This document shows positions 16,165 to 24,008 of a stretch of DNA of 64,000 bases, piece after piece. The position numbers and the translations under genes were made by a program. Below the pieces are notes generated by a model that did not search any database, had not been told where the DNA came from, and worked only from the letters and a program-made list of their open reading frames with translations. Within the stretch, counting starts at the first letter, position 1. Every line of letters starts with the position of its first letter. This DNA comes from PALSA-505 sp035308365. Lineage in GTDB: Bacteria > Actinomycetota > Actinomycetes > Streptosporangiales > Streptosporangiaceae. Where the stretch lies: the NCBI GenBank assembly GCA_035308365.1, contig DATGGU010000064.1:22549-86548 (forward strand), in the 5' to 3' direction.

Positions 16165-17292
16165 TCAAGGGATCTCGCGACGCGCGCGGTCATGACAGCC
16201 CTGGAGGGTCTGGTATGCGGCTAGTGCCGCGTCGAGGGCGTCCTGCTCGGAGGGGAGGGTCTGGGCGCGTTTGACGGCGGCCTCGCTGAGCCGCGTGGCC
16301 AGGGCGGGGTCGTCCAGGACTGAGGCGACCGCCCCGGCCAGGGCCGCGGCGTCGCCCGGCGGCACCAGCAGTGCGGCATCCTCCCCGGTGAGGCCGGGGA
16401 TGCCGCCGGCCCGGGAGGTTACCAGCGGCAGACCAGCCCGCAGCGCCTCCTGCACGGCAAGTGGCTGGCCTTCCCAGACGCTGGGCAGCACGAAGACGTC
16501 CGCGGCGGCCATCAGGGCGGGCACGTCGCGGCGGCGGCCGAGGAAGCGTGCGTTCACCGCGGCCGCGGTGGCACGCCTGGTCAGCTCCGCCTCCAGCGGT
16601 CCCTCGCCGACGATGACCAGGAGTGGTGCCGGGTCGCGGTCACGCCAGCGGGCCGCCGCGTCAATCAGCGTGTCCAGGCCCTTCTGTGTGGCCAGCCTGG
16701 CCACAGTAAGCACGACCGGCGCACCGCCCGCGCCGAGCTCGGCCCGCAGCCCGGTAAGCGTGTCCGCGGTGGCGGCGGCCTGGGCAGGAGGCGCGGGCAC
16801 GAGGGCGCGGGCCACCCGTCTGGCTCGCAGCCCGCGCATCCGCGACTCCAGGTCGCTGGACACGCACAGCACCTGGTCGGCCCGGTGGGCGACGAGGCGC
16901 TCCAGGAACTGGTACACCGCCCCGGTGAGGCCGCCGGCCGGGGCGGCGTTGTGCACGGTGACGACCAGCCTGGGCCGGTATCTGGTGCTGGCCACCGCGA
17001 GCGCGGCCAGCGCACCCGCCCGCATCCCGTGCGCGTGCACCACGTCGGGCCGTGACCGGGCGAACAGCGTGCGCAGCCGCCGCACCGCCACCAGGTCACG
17101 TGACGGCCTGGGCCGGTCCGCGATCTCGACCGCCGTGAAGTCTGGACCTCCCGGTTCACCGGTGAAAGCCCAGGTGCCGGCTGGGCCGTACACGCTGACG
17201 GTGACACCCCGCCCGGCCAGGCCATCGGCCAGCATACGGACATGACGCGCGGTGCCGCCTGCTGAGGTGCCCAGGACGTAAGCGACCTTCAC
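16165..17292 (-). CDS. GT4-family glycosyltransferase
   Basis: This 375-residue protein starts at a GTG that overlaps the murJ stop (GTGA). The N-terminal acceptor domain opens VKVAYVLGTSAGGTARHVRM. The C-terminal donor domain has VLTVARLATQKGLDTLIDA, LLVIVGEGPLEAEL and the E-x7-E type region VWEGQPLAVQEALRAGLPLV with GGIPGL. This is the GT-B fold of retaining GT4 enzymes. It is the last gene of the steA-steB-PNPT-murJ operon, so it probably acts on a lipid-linked cell-envelope intermediate at the cytosolic membrane face. The sugar and acceptor are unknown. Confidence 0.88.
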   Translation of the reverse strand: MKVAYVLGTSAGGTARHVRMLADGLAGRGVTVSVYGPAGTWAFTGEPGGPDFTAVEIADRPRPSRDLVAVRRLRTLFARSRPDVVHAHGMRAGALAALAVASTRYRPRLVVTVHNAAPAGGLTGAVYQFLERLVAHRADQVLCVSSDLESRMRGLRARRVARALVPAPPAQAAATADTLTGLRAELGAGGAPVVLTVARLATQKGLDTLIDAAARWRDRDPAPLLVIVGEGPLEAELTRRATAAAVNARFLGRRRDVPALMAAADVFVLPSVWEGQPLAVQEALRAGLPLVTSRAGGIPGLTGEDAALLVPPGDAAALAGAVASVLDDPALATRLSEAAVKRAQTLPSEQDALDAALAAYQTLQGCHDRARREIP

Positions 17293-19049
17293 CGGCCCAG
17301 CCTCGCTCCGGCCCGGGTCAGGAGTGAGCGCATTTCGCCTCCATCGAGGGCGAGGACAACCAGGGCAAAGGCCAGGACCACGCAGACGCAGGCGAGCAGC
17401 ACCACGCCGGCGTTGGGCAGGAAGCCGTAGACGCGCAGGGCCGCCGACAGTCCGGCGCCTGCCGCGGCCCCGGCCAGGGCGCCGGCCAGCCCGGCGGCGC
17501 CGGCTCTGGGGACGCCGCGCAGCGCGGCGCGGCCACGGGTCCGGTGGATGGCGGCGGCCAGGGCTGCACCGGCCACGGTGAGGCCGATGGTGTTGCCGAG
17601 GCCGAGGGCGGGGACGACCCAGGACCGCGAGACCAGCGGGACGATGATCAGGTCGGCCGCGATCACCAGGATCCATCCGCCGGTGACGGCGGCGGCCGCG
17701 ATCTTGGTCCGGCGGCAGGCGAACAGGGCCCGGGACAGGTTGGCGGCCAGGCCGAAACCTGCCAGGCCCGGCGCGAACGCGGCCAGCGCCCAGGCCAGCT
17801 CGGTCGCGGACCCACGGTCGGCCACCGTGTTGTGGGACAGGAACACCCGGGCCGCCGGCACGCAAGCGCCAGCCAGCAGGGCGACACCGAGCCAGGACGC
17901 GAGCATGCCCGCCCGGGTGGACGAGGCGACGGCACGGTCGAAGTCTGGCGGGCTGGCAGTCCCACCGGAGGTGGCGTCCGGGGCCGGGCCGGCCGCGGTA
18001 TCCCCGGCCGGATCTGGCGCCGGGCCGGCCTGCTTGCCTTCCGGCGCTGCGGTGCCCGTGCCGGTGCTTGCGGCAGATGCGGACAGAACCGGGAACGCAC
18101 TGGTCGCGATCGGCACGGCCAGCACGGCGTAGGGGACGAAGAAGACCTGCCAGCCGTAGTTGTACAGGACCAGAGCGCCGGAGCCACCGTAAATATTAGC
18201 CAGCACGATGACCACCGCCGTGCTCACGTTCTGCGCGATCACGGCCGCGATCCCGGCGATGGCCAGGGAGCGCACCCTGGCCGCGACGCCGGGCGGGAAG
18301 TGCAGGGCGGGCCGCAGGCCGAGCTTGAGCCGGTGCACCGGGACCAGCGCGGTGACGGCGAGCGCGGCTACTCCGGCCGTGGTGCCGATCGACAGCATCA
18401 ACTCTGCCGGGCGCGGCAGGGCGGTGATCGGCCGCCCGTGGTCCAGCGGCACGAAGAGGAAGTATGCCGAGGCCACCACGATGCTGGACAGCACCGGCGC
18501 CAGCGCGGGCGCGGCGAACCTGCGGTGCGCCTGCAGGATGCCGTAGCCGACGACGGCCAGCCCGTACAGCGCGATCTGCGGGGCGAAGACGGCCAGCATC
18601 CGGGATCCGGATGCCAGCATGCTGGGGTCCGCGCCGCGCGGGGCCGGGTGCCCCAGCAGCAGCGACACCACCGGATGCGCCGCCACCGCGACGGCCACGC
18701 TGACCGGGACGAGCAGCAGCAGCGTCCAGGTGATCAGCGCCGACGAGGTCTGCCGGGTCTCGGCCTTCCCCCCGGCCAGCGCGGGGCCTGCCAGCACCGG
18801 CACGACCATGCCGGTGAGCGCGCCGCCCAGCACGATCGCGTAGATGATGTTGGGCACCTGGTTCGCGGTCGCGTAGGCGGTGCCCAGCGGGGTGGCGCCC
18901 ACGGTGTGGGCGAACACAAGCTGCCGGCCGAAGCCCACGACGTTGGCCACGCCGGTGATCACACCGATGAGCAGGGCGGAACGGCCGATCCCAGCGCCGC
19001 TGCGGGCCCCCTGTTTCACTGTCCCCCGGTCGGTAGCCGGGGCGGTCAC
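17289..19049 (-). CDS. murJ: MurJ/MviN-family lipid flippase
   Basis: This 586-residue polytopic protein has about 13-14 transmembrane segments. Features of MurJ are an early GVANVVGFGRQLVFAHTVGA and an amphipathic stretch TAYATANQVPNIIYAIVLGGALTG. A long Ala/Pro/Gly-rich insertion (about 325-375) is probably a cytosolic loop. MurJ flips lipid II for peptidoglycan synthesis. Divergent MviN relatives move other polyprenyl-linked sugars, and the neighbouring PNPT transferase and GT4 leave this open. The GTG at 19049 overlaps the upstream stop (GTGA), and the downstream stop overlaps the GT4 start in the same way. Confidence 0.88.
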   Translation of the reverse strand: MTAPATDRGTVKQGARSGAGIGRSALLIGVITGVANVVGFGRQLVFAHTVGATPLGTAYATANQVPNIIYAIVLGGALTGMVVPVLAGPALAGGKAETRQTSSALITWTLLLLVPVSVAVAVAAHPVVSLLLGHPAPRGADPSMLASGSRMLAVFAPQIALYGLAVVGYGILQAHRRFAAPALAPVLSSIVVASAYFLFVPLDHGRPITALPRPAELMLSIGTTAGVAALAVTALVPVHRLKLGLRPALHFPPGVAARVRSLAIAGIAAVIAQNVSTAVVIVLANIYGGSGALVLYNYGWQVFFVPYAVLAVPIATSAFPVLSASAASTGTGTAAPEGKQAGPAPDPAGDTAAGPAPDATSGGTASPPDFDRAVASSTRAGMLASWLGVALLAGACVPAARVFLSHNTVADRGSATELAWALAAFAPGLAGFGLAANLSRALFACRRTKIAAAAVTGGWILVIAADLIIVPLVSRSWVVPALGLGNTIGLTVAGAALAAAIHRTRGRAALRGVPRAGAAGLAGALAGAAAGAGLSAALRVYGFLPNAGVVLLACVCVVLAFALVVLALDGGEMRSLLTRAGARLGR

Positions 19050-20089
19050 GGGAGGTCGGCGGCGGCCTGCTCCGGGATGACCACCGGGGGCCATGCGCCG
19101 TCGCCGGTGCCCTGCCCGTCCGGTGCGGCGGCCGGCTTGGCGGCGGGCGCGGCCACTGGCCGGCGGCCCAGCATGTCGAGCCAGCGCAGCGGCGGCGTCC
19201 GCTCGATGACCTTGGTGAAACTGACCACCTCGCTGGCGGCGGTCAGCCCGGCGATCCCGGCGAGCACCGCGATCCGCGCCGGCCGGGGCAGGCCGATCGC
19301 GGCGGCCGCACCGATCATGCCGCCGAGCGCGTTGGCGCCGGCATCGCCGAGCATGGCCCGCTCCCCCAGGTCCTCGGGCAGCATCGACAGCGCCGCGCCC
19401 ACCGGGGCGGCCAGGGCGCGGGTCACGCTCCGCCGCGAGCGCCCGGGTGCCCCGGCGGTCAGCAGCGTCCCGCCGAGCAGCGCCACCTTTATTGCCCGGC
19501 CGGGGCGCAGGTCGAAGAGGTTGAGCAGGTTCGCTGCCCCGGCGGTCAGCGCCGAGTTGACCGAGACGTCCACCGGCGAGCCGCCGAGCAGCGCGCCGGT
19601 GGCCACCCCGGTAGCGCCGATACCCAGGATCTTCACCGCGCCGGTGGTCACCTCACCGTGGGCGAGCGCCCCCAGATGGCCGCGGAAACCGCGCCGGCCG
19701 CCGCTGCCCGCCAGGTCGTCGTAGCAGCCGAACGCCGCCGCCCCCAGTCCGGCGGCCGACAGCGCCGCCCGGGTGCGCCCCGGCAGTCCGGGGGTGAGCG
19801 CCGCGGCTGCGGCGGCCGACAGCGCGGCGGCGGGCCCCTCGGCCAGGGTGAGCTCGTCGCCCCGGTGGTTGGTCCGCATCCAGGTGGCCCGGCCACCGGG
19901 TGGCCAGCGGTTGAAGGCGGCGTAGGCGGCCCGGGCGGCCGCGGCCGACATCGCGGCACCGGCGAGTGCGGCAGTGCTTGCCTGGCCGGGCTTCCACCCT
20001 ACGGCGCTTTTCTGGCCGGACTTCCACCCAGCGGCGGCACCGGCTGCGGCCGCCCGGCTAGGGGTCCTGATGGTCCTGCGGCTGCTCAT
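19046..20089 (-). CDS. MraY/WecA-like polyprenyl-phosphate sugar-1-phosphate transferase (PNPT family)
   Basis: This 347-residue membrane protein has the three PNPT signatures: CYDDLAG (122-128, paired aspartates for Mg), NLLNLFDLRPGRAIK (187-201, the NxxNxxD segment) and MLGDAGANALGG (246-257). It should transfer a sugar-1-phosphate from a UDP-sugar to a polyprenyl phosphate. The window has no other mraY-like gene, but this one sits outside a mur cluster and is short, so a role in an accessory polymer is more likely than lipid I synthesis. Codons 19-38 are two units of the 30-bp dispersed repeat, read on the opposite strand (GWKSGQKSAV, GWKPGQ). The gene lies between steB and murJ and overlaps murJ. 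Confidence 0.82.
   Translation of the reverse strand: MSSRRTIRTPSRAAAAGAAAGWKSGQKSAVGWKPGQASTAALAGAAMSAAAARAAYAAFNRWPPGGRATWMRTNHRGDELTLAEGPAAALSAAAAAALTPGLPGRTRAALSAAGLGAAAFGCYDDLAGSGGRRGFRGHLGALAHGEVTTGAVKILGIGATGVATGALLGGSPVDVSVNSALTAGAANLLNLFDLRPGRAIKVALLGGTLLTAGAPGRSRRSVTRALAAPVGAALSMLPEDLGERAMLGDAGANALGGMIGAAAAIGLPRPARIAVLAGIAGLTAASEVVSFTKVIERTPPLRWLDMLGRRPVAAPAAKPAAAPDGQGTGDGAWPPVVIPEQAAADLP
19975..20034 (+). repeat. Dispersed 30-bp repeat, two tandem units (inside coding sequence)
   Basis: Units at 19975-20004 and 20005-20034 follow the pattern nGCTTnnCTGGCCGGnCTTCCACCC(TA/AG)CGG. They keep the length and the GGCCGG and final CGG of the family, with CTT in place of AAC. They lie inside the PNPT transferase gene and are read antisense relative to it, adding 20 residues near its N-terminus. 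Confidence 0.75.
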
Positions 20090-20103
20090 GTCTTCCCTTT
20101 TGA

Positions 20104-21162
20104 CTACTTCTTGCCCGAGCTTGTGGTCCCCCCGGAATGCGTGGCGCCGGTCACCTGCGTGCTGGTGGTCGCGGACGGGCTGGGGGCTGGGCTTGGCCCG
20201 GCGCCGCTGGACCCCGGCCCGTCGCCGTAGCTGCCCGGCTTGTGGCCGGTCAGCTCCTGGGCCAGGGCCTGCACGGCCACGATCTGGCCGATCACCGTGT
20301 CGGCGTCGTCCACGCTCGAGATCAGCGACCCGGCGCTGCTCGACCGTAGCGCGTTGATCGCGCTGCCGCTCACGGATCCGCTGATCGAGCCGGCCATCAC
20401 CGTGCCGAGACCCGCCGTGTTCAGCTCCTGGGCCAGGGTGATCAGGCCCTGGTTCGCCGGGTCGGCTACCCCGCCGGATGGCGGGGTAGCCGGGGCGACC
20501 ACGACCGCCAGGGTCGCCGGGGCGGTCGGCTGTCCCGCGACGCTGAGCGGGCCGCTGACGCTGAGCAGCCCGGCCTGGCCGTAGCTGGACAGGACGTCCT
20601 GCCGGGTGGTGGATGACTCGCCGGGATTGCCGCTGCTGGAACTGCTGGACGGGCTGTTCTTGGTCAGGATCGCGCCGCCGAGCAGTTGCGCGGCCTGCTG
20701 CAGCGGGGTGCCGTTGCTGGGCGCCGAGTTCGACGAGGCCAGCGTCTGGACCAGCGTGCTGAGGAACTGCTGATTGCTCTCGCTGTCGTCGAGCAGCTTG
20801 GGCTGCAGGTTGACCTGTCCGGTCACCGTGGCACCGGCCTGGCGCAGCGCCGCGGTGAGGCCGTTGGTCACCGCCCCGGGCGCCCCCGGCGCGCCGACCA
20901 GCACCACGCGCTGGTTGCTGAGCAGGCCGTCGAGCAGCCGGGCCATGTCCGCCTGCCCGAACCCCTGATCCCCGGTCACCTCCTGCTGGAGGGTGCGGTT
21001 CTGCACGCGCGCCGCGTTGAGCTCGTTGGCCAGGTCGTTGGAGGTCCGGTTGAGCGCGTCGAGCGCGGTGCCGCGCAGCTCGGTCGCGCCCAGGATGATG
21101 CCGACCGCCAAGGCGAGGAACACGGCGACGATGGAGACAACGTGATAACGGAAATTGATCAC
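20104..21162 (-). CDS. steB: SteB/MctB-family copper transporter-like protein
   Basis: This 352-residue protein has a single N-terminal transmembrane helix (INFRYHVVSIVAVFLALAVGIILGA), a coiled coil (about 30-65, DALNRTSNDLANELNAARVQNRTLQQ) and a long extracytoplasmic domain. The tail is Gly/Ser/Pro/Thr-rich (from about 305). In mycobacteria the family is named MctB for copper resistance. In corynebacteria and streptomycetes it partners SteA in cytokinesis. The start is the GTG at 21162, which shares one base with the steA stop (TAGTG), so the two are coupled. Confidence 0.9.
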   Translation of the reverse strand: MINFRYHVVSIVAVFLALAVGIILGATELRGTALDALNRTSNDLANELNAARVQNRTLQQEVTGDQGFGQADMARLLDGLLSNQRVVLVGAPGAPGAVTNGLTAALRQAGATVTGQVNLQPKLLDDSESNQQFLSTLVQTLASSNSAPSNGTPLQQAAQLLGGAILTKNSPSSSSSSGNPGESSTTRQDVLSSYGQAGLLSVSGPLSVAGQPTAPATLAVVVAPATPPSGGVADPANQGLITLAQELNTAGLGTVMAGSISGSVSGSAINALRSSSAGSLISSVDDADTVIGQIVAVQALAQELTGHKPGSYGDGPGSSGAGPSPAPSPSATTSTQVTGATHSGGTTSSGKK

Positions 21163-22355
21163 TAGAACAGTCCGGTTAGCCAGTAGACGAAGCCATCCCA
21201 CTTCGATCCGAGATACCGGAGCAGGATGGGCCCGGCCGGGGAGAATACGATGGCCACCGCGATGGTCGCCACCGCGGCGAGCACGAGCACGACCAAAGAC
21301 CAGCCGGATATGCGGCTGCGGTAGAGCTGGCTGACCCCTTTGGGCTCGACCAGTGTGCCGCCCACCCGCAGCCGGGTCAGGAACGTGCTGGCGGCCCCCG
21401 ACCGCCCTTTGTCGAGGAACTCCACCAGTGAGAACCTGGTGCCGACCGCGACGATGAGGCTCGCGCCCTTCTCGTAGGCGAGCAGCAGTGCCACGTCCTC
21501 GCTGGTCCCCGCGGCGGGGAACTGCGTGCTCGCCATGCCCAGCTCCTGGACCCGGGCCAGGCCCGGTGCCCTGCCGTCCGGGTAGGCGTGCACGACCAGC
21601 TCGGCACCGCAGCCGAGCGCCTTGTCGGAGATCGAATCCATGTCGCCGACGATGATGTCCGGGTGGTGACCGGCTTCGAGCAGGGCGTCCGCGCCGCCAT
21701 CCACACCGATCATGATCGGCTTGTACTCACGGATGTAGCCGCGCAGCACGGCCAGATCCTCGCGGTAGTGGTAGCCGCGGACCACGACGAGCACGTGCCT
21801 GCCCTGCAGCTTCGTGCGCAACTCGGGGACCCCGGCGCCCTCGATCAGCAGTTCGCGCTCGCGCTTGAGGTATTCCATGGTGTTGGCGACGAACGCCTCG
21901 AGCTGGGTGGACAGGCCAGCCTTGGCTTCGGTCTCGGCCTCGGCGACCGACTCCGGGGTCTGCAGGGCACCCTTGGCGATGATTTCGTCGGCCCGGTACA
22001 GCGCGTCTCCGTCCAGCCAGACGGTCTGGCCCTCCGACACCCGGGCGAAGATGTCCGGCCCGACGTTGTCGACCAGCGGAATGCCGGCCTCGACCAGCAT
22101 GTGCGGGCCCATGTTGGGGTAGCGGCCGCTGATGCTGGGCGATGCGTTGATCACGGCGGCGACCTGGCAGCTGATCAGCGCGTCGGCGCTCACCCGGTCC
22201 AGATCGCGGTGGTCGATGATCGCGACGTCGCCCGGGCACAGCCGCTTGGTCAGGTTCTTCGTCATCCGGTCCAGGCGCGCGGTGCCGATCACCGCGGGCA
22301 GGTCCTCCGACTTGCCCCGGCGTGCCCAGGGAAGCAGACGGGACGGGGATTTCAT
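21162..22355 (-). CDS. steA: SteA-family putative cytokinetic ring protein
   Basis: This 397-residue protein has a thiamin-pyrophosphokinase-like catalytic fold in the middle (GVDGGADALLEAGHHPDIIVGDMDSISDKAL) and one transmembrane helix near the C-terminus (SGWSLVVLVLAAVATIAVAIV). SteA recruits SteB at the division septum and promotes daughter cell separation in corynebacteria. The ATG at 22355 begins MKSPSRLLPWARRGK, as in relatives, and is preferred over the ATG at 22409. It is the first gene of the steA-steB-PNPT-murJ-GT4 operon. In many actinobacteria recN directly precedes steA; here the two are 18 kb apart. Confidence 0.92.
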   Translation of the reverse strand: MKSPSRLLPWARRGKSEDLPAVIGTARLDRMTKNLTKRLCPGDVAIIDHRDLDRVSADALISCQVAAVINASPSISGRYPNMGPHMLVEAGIPLVDNVGPDIFARVSEGQTVWLDGDALYRADEIIAKGALQTPESVAEAETEAKAGLSTQLEAFVANTMEYLKRERELLIEGAGVPELRTKLQGRHVLVVVRGYHYREDLAVLRGYIREYKPIMIGVDGGADALLEAGHHPDIIVGDMDSISDKALGCGAELVVHAYPDGRAPGLARVQELGMASTQFPAAGTSEDVALLLAYEKGASLIVAVGTRFSLVEFLDKGRSGAASTFLTRLRVGGTLVEPKGVSQLYRSRISGWSLVVLVLAAVATIAVAIVFSPAGPILLRYLGSKWDGFVYWLTGLF

Positions 22356-22670
22356 CGCGTTACCATCCTGCCAGACACAACGGCCTGGAGCGGCCACACG
22401 CGTTATCACGGCGTGTTACGTCGTCGGCGCTGTTGGTAACGGACTGTGAACGTGGACCCTGGACCCGGTGGAAAATTTTGTCGGGGGGTCCGGATACGGT
22501 GGTTTTGTGTGGGACGCCCGTCCCCTGAGCCACAGGGGCTTCGGCGCGTGCGACAGGGTAGAGATGGCGACCATACGCTGCGACCAGAACGGAGCATCCG
22601 CGCCCTGACCAGCGACGGGAACCACCACTCCCCGGTTGGCCCCACGGTCATCCGGGGATCTGCCGCATGG
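22356..22670. other. Divergent intergenic region between steA and egtA
   Basis: About 315 bp without a convincing gene. An inverted repeat ACACGC-9 nt-GCGTGT lies at 22396-22416. The egtA frame stays open to 22446, but codons there are AT-rich at third positions (AAA, TTT, TGT, ATA), unlike the coding sequence that follows, so this part is read as promoter and leader. Promoters for steA and the egt operon must be here. Confidence 0.5.
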
Positions 22671-24008
22671 ATGCCGCCGCATCGTGGCGCGGCGGCCCTG
22701 GCCGCCGATGGGCCCGGAGCGCCCGGCGGCGCGCCGCTGTCCGAGGAGGACGCGGAGGCGCACATCCACGGGATCTGCTTCAAGACCGGCCCTCCCGGGC
22801 GGGTCGGCGTAGAACTCGAATGGCTGGTCAGCGACCGTCGCGACCCGGCGCTCCGGGTTCAGGCGGACCGGGTCATGCAGGCCGTGGCCGGCCTCACCAC
22901 CGGGAATCCTCACACTGTTCTTCCCGGTGGCGGAAAGCTCAGTACCGAACCAGGCGGCCAGCTGGAGCTTAGCTCCGCGCCCGCCACCAGTCTCGGCGGC
23001 TGCGTCGAAGCCGCCGGTGCCGATCTGGCCACGTTGCGGGACGCCACCCGGGCGGCTGGCCTGCGGCTGTCCGGGCATGGCCTGGATCCCATCCGTCCGC
23101 CACGGCGCGTGCTCGACCTGCCGCGCTACACGGCCATGGAGAAATTCTTCGACCGCCGTGGGCCCTGGGGCCGGGTGATGATGTGCAACACCGCGTCCGT
23201 GCAGGTGTGCCTGGACGCCGGCCACGACGGTCAGGGCACGAACAGCTACCGGTCGCGCTGGCGGCTGGTGCACGCCATCGGGCCGGTGCTGGTGGCCGCG
23301 TTCGCCAACTCACCGTTGCGGGCCGGCTGGCGATGCGCCAGGCAGGCCGTGTGGGCACGGCTGGATCCGGTCCGGACCAAGGCGCCCGCCGGCGCCGAGC
23401 CCACGGGTTCCCGGCTGGGCGGTGAGGATCCCGATCCCCGCGACGCCTGGGCCAGGTTCGCGCTGGACGCCGAGCTGATGTGCATCCGCCGCAACGGGCA
23501 GGCCGGCTGGGCCGCGCCGCCCGGGCTGACCTTCCGCGGCTGGCTGCGCGGGGCCGGTGAGCGCAGGCCCACCGCCGACGACCTGACCTACCACCTGTCC
23601 ACCCTTTTTCCTCCGGTACGGCCGCAGGGACATCTGGAGCTGCGCATGATCGACGCACAGCCTGCGGACGGCTGGGTCGTCCCGGCGGCGGTCGTGACCG
23701 CCCTGGTGGATGACCCGAAGGCGGCCGATGCCGCGATGGCGGCCACGGAGCCCATCTGGGCCAATGGCACCGTGAAAAGAGCTCATCAAAACACCTCCGA
23801 CGCGAACCCGTGGTTGCGGGCGGCGCGGCACGGGCCCACGGACGCCGGCATCGGCCGGGCCAGCAAGGCCTGCTTTGAAGCCGCCGACGCCGCGCTGGGC
23901 CGGGCCGGCGCGCCCGCCGGGATCCGGGACGCGGTCGCCGCGTTCGCCGAGCGTTATGTGCTGCACAACCGATGCCCCGCTGACGACAGGCTGAAGGAGA
24001 GCAGATGA
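22671..24008 (+). CDS. egtA: Glutamate-cysteine ligase EgtA (ergothioneine pathway)
   Basis: A protein of about 445 residues of the GCS2 ligase family, making gamma-glutamylcysteine for ergothioneine. Family features are AHIHGICFKTGPPGRVGVELEW near the N-terminus, KLSTEPGGQLELSSAP, MCNTASVQVCLDAG and GHLELRMIDAQP. The ATG at 22671 is preferred on codon usage; translation from 22446 would add about 75 poorly coding residues. The stop overlaps the egtB start (ATGA). Order and overlap with egtB and egtD make the assignment firm. Confidence 0.93.
   Translation: MPPHRGAAALAADGPGAPGGAPLSEEDAEAHIHGICFKTGPPGRVGVELEWLVSDRRDPALRVQADRVMQAVAGLTTGNPHTVLPGGGKLSTEPGGQLELSSAPATSLGGCVEAAGADLATLRDATRAAGLRLSGHGLDPIRPPRRVLDLPRYTAMEKFFDRRGPWGRVMMCNTASVQVCLDAGHDGQGTNSYRSRWRLVHAIGPVLVAAFANSPLRAGWRCARQAVWARLDPVRTKAPAGAEPTGSRLGGEDPDPRDAWARFALDAELMCIRRNGQAGWAAPPGLTFRGWLRGAGERRPTADDLTYHLSTLFPPVRPQGHLELRMIDAQPADGWVVPAAVVTALVDDPKAADAAMAATEPIWANGTVKRAHQNTSDANPWLRAARHGPTDAGIGRASKACFEAADAALGRAGAPAGIRDAVAAFAERYVLHNRCPADDRLKESR

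Noticed and set aside
22446..22670. N-terminal extension of EgtA by about 75 residues
   Set aside because: Third codon positions are AT-rich compared with the rest of the gene, and the extension shows no conserved features, so it was left as leader DNA.
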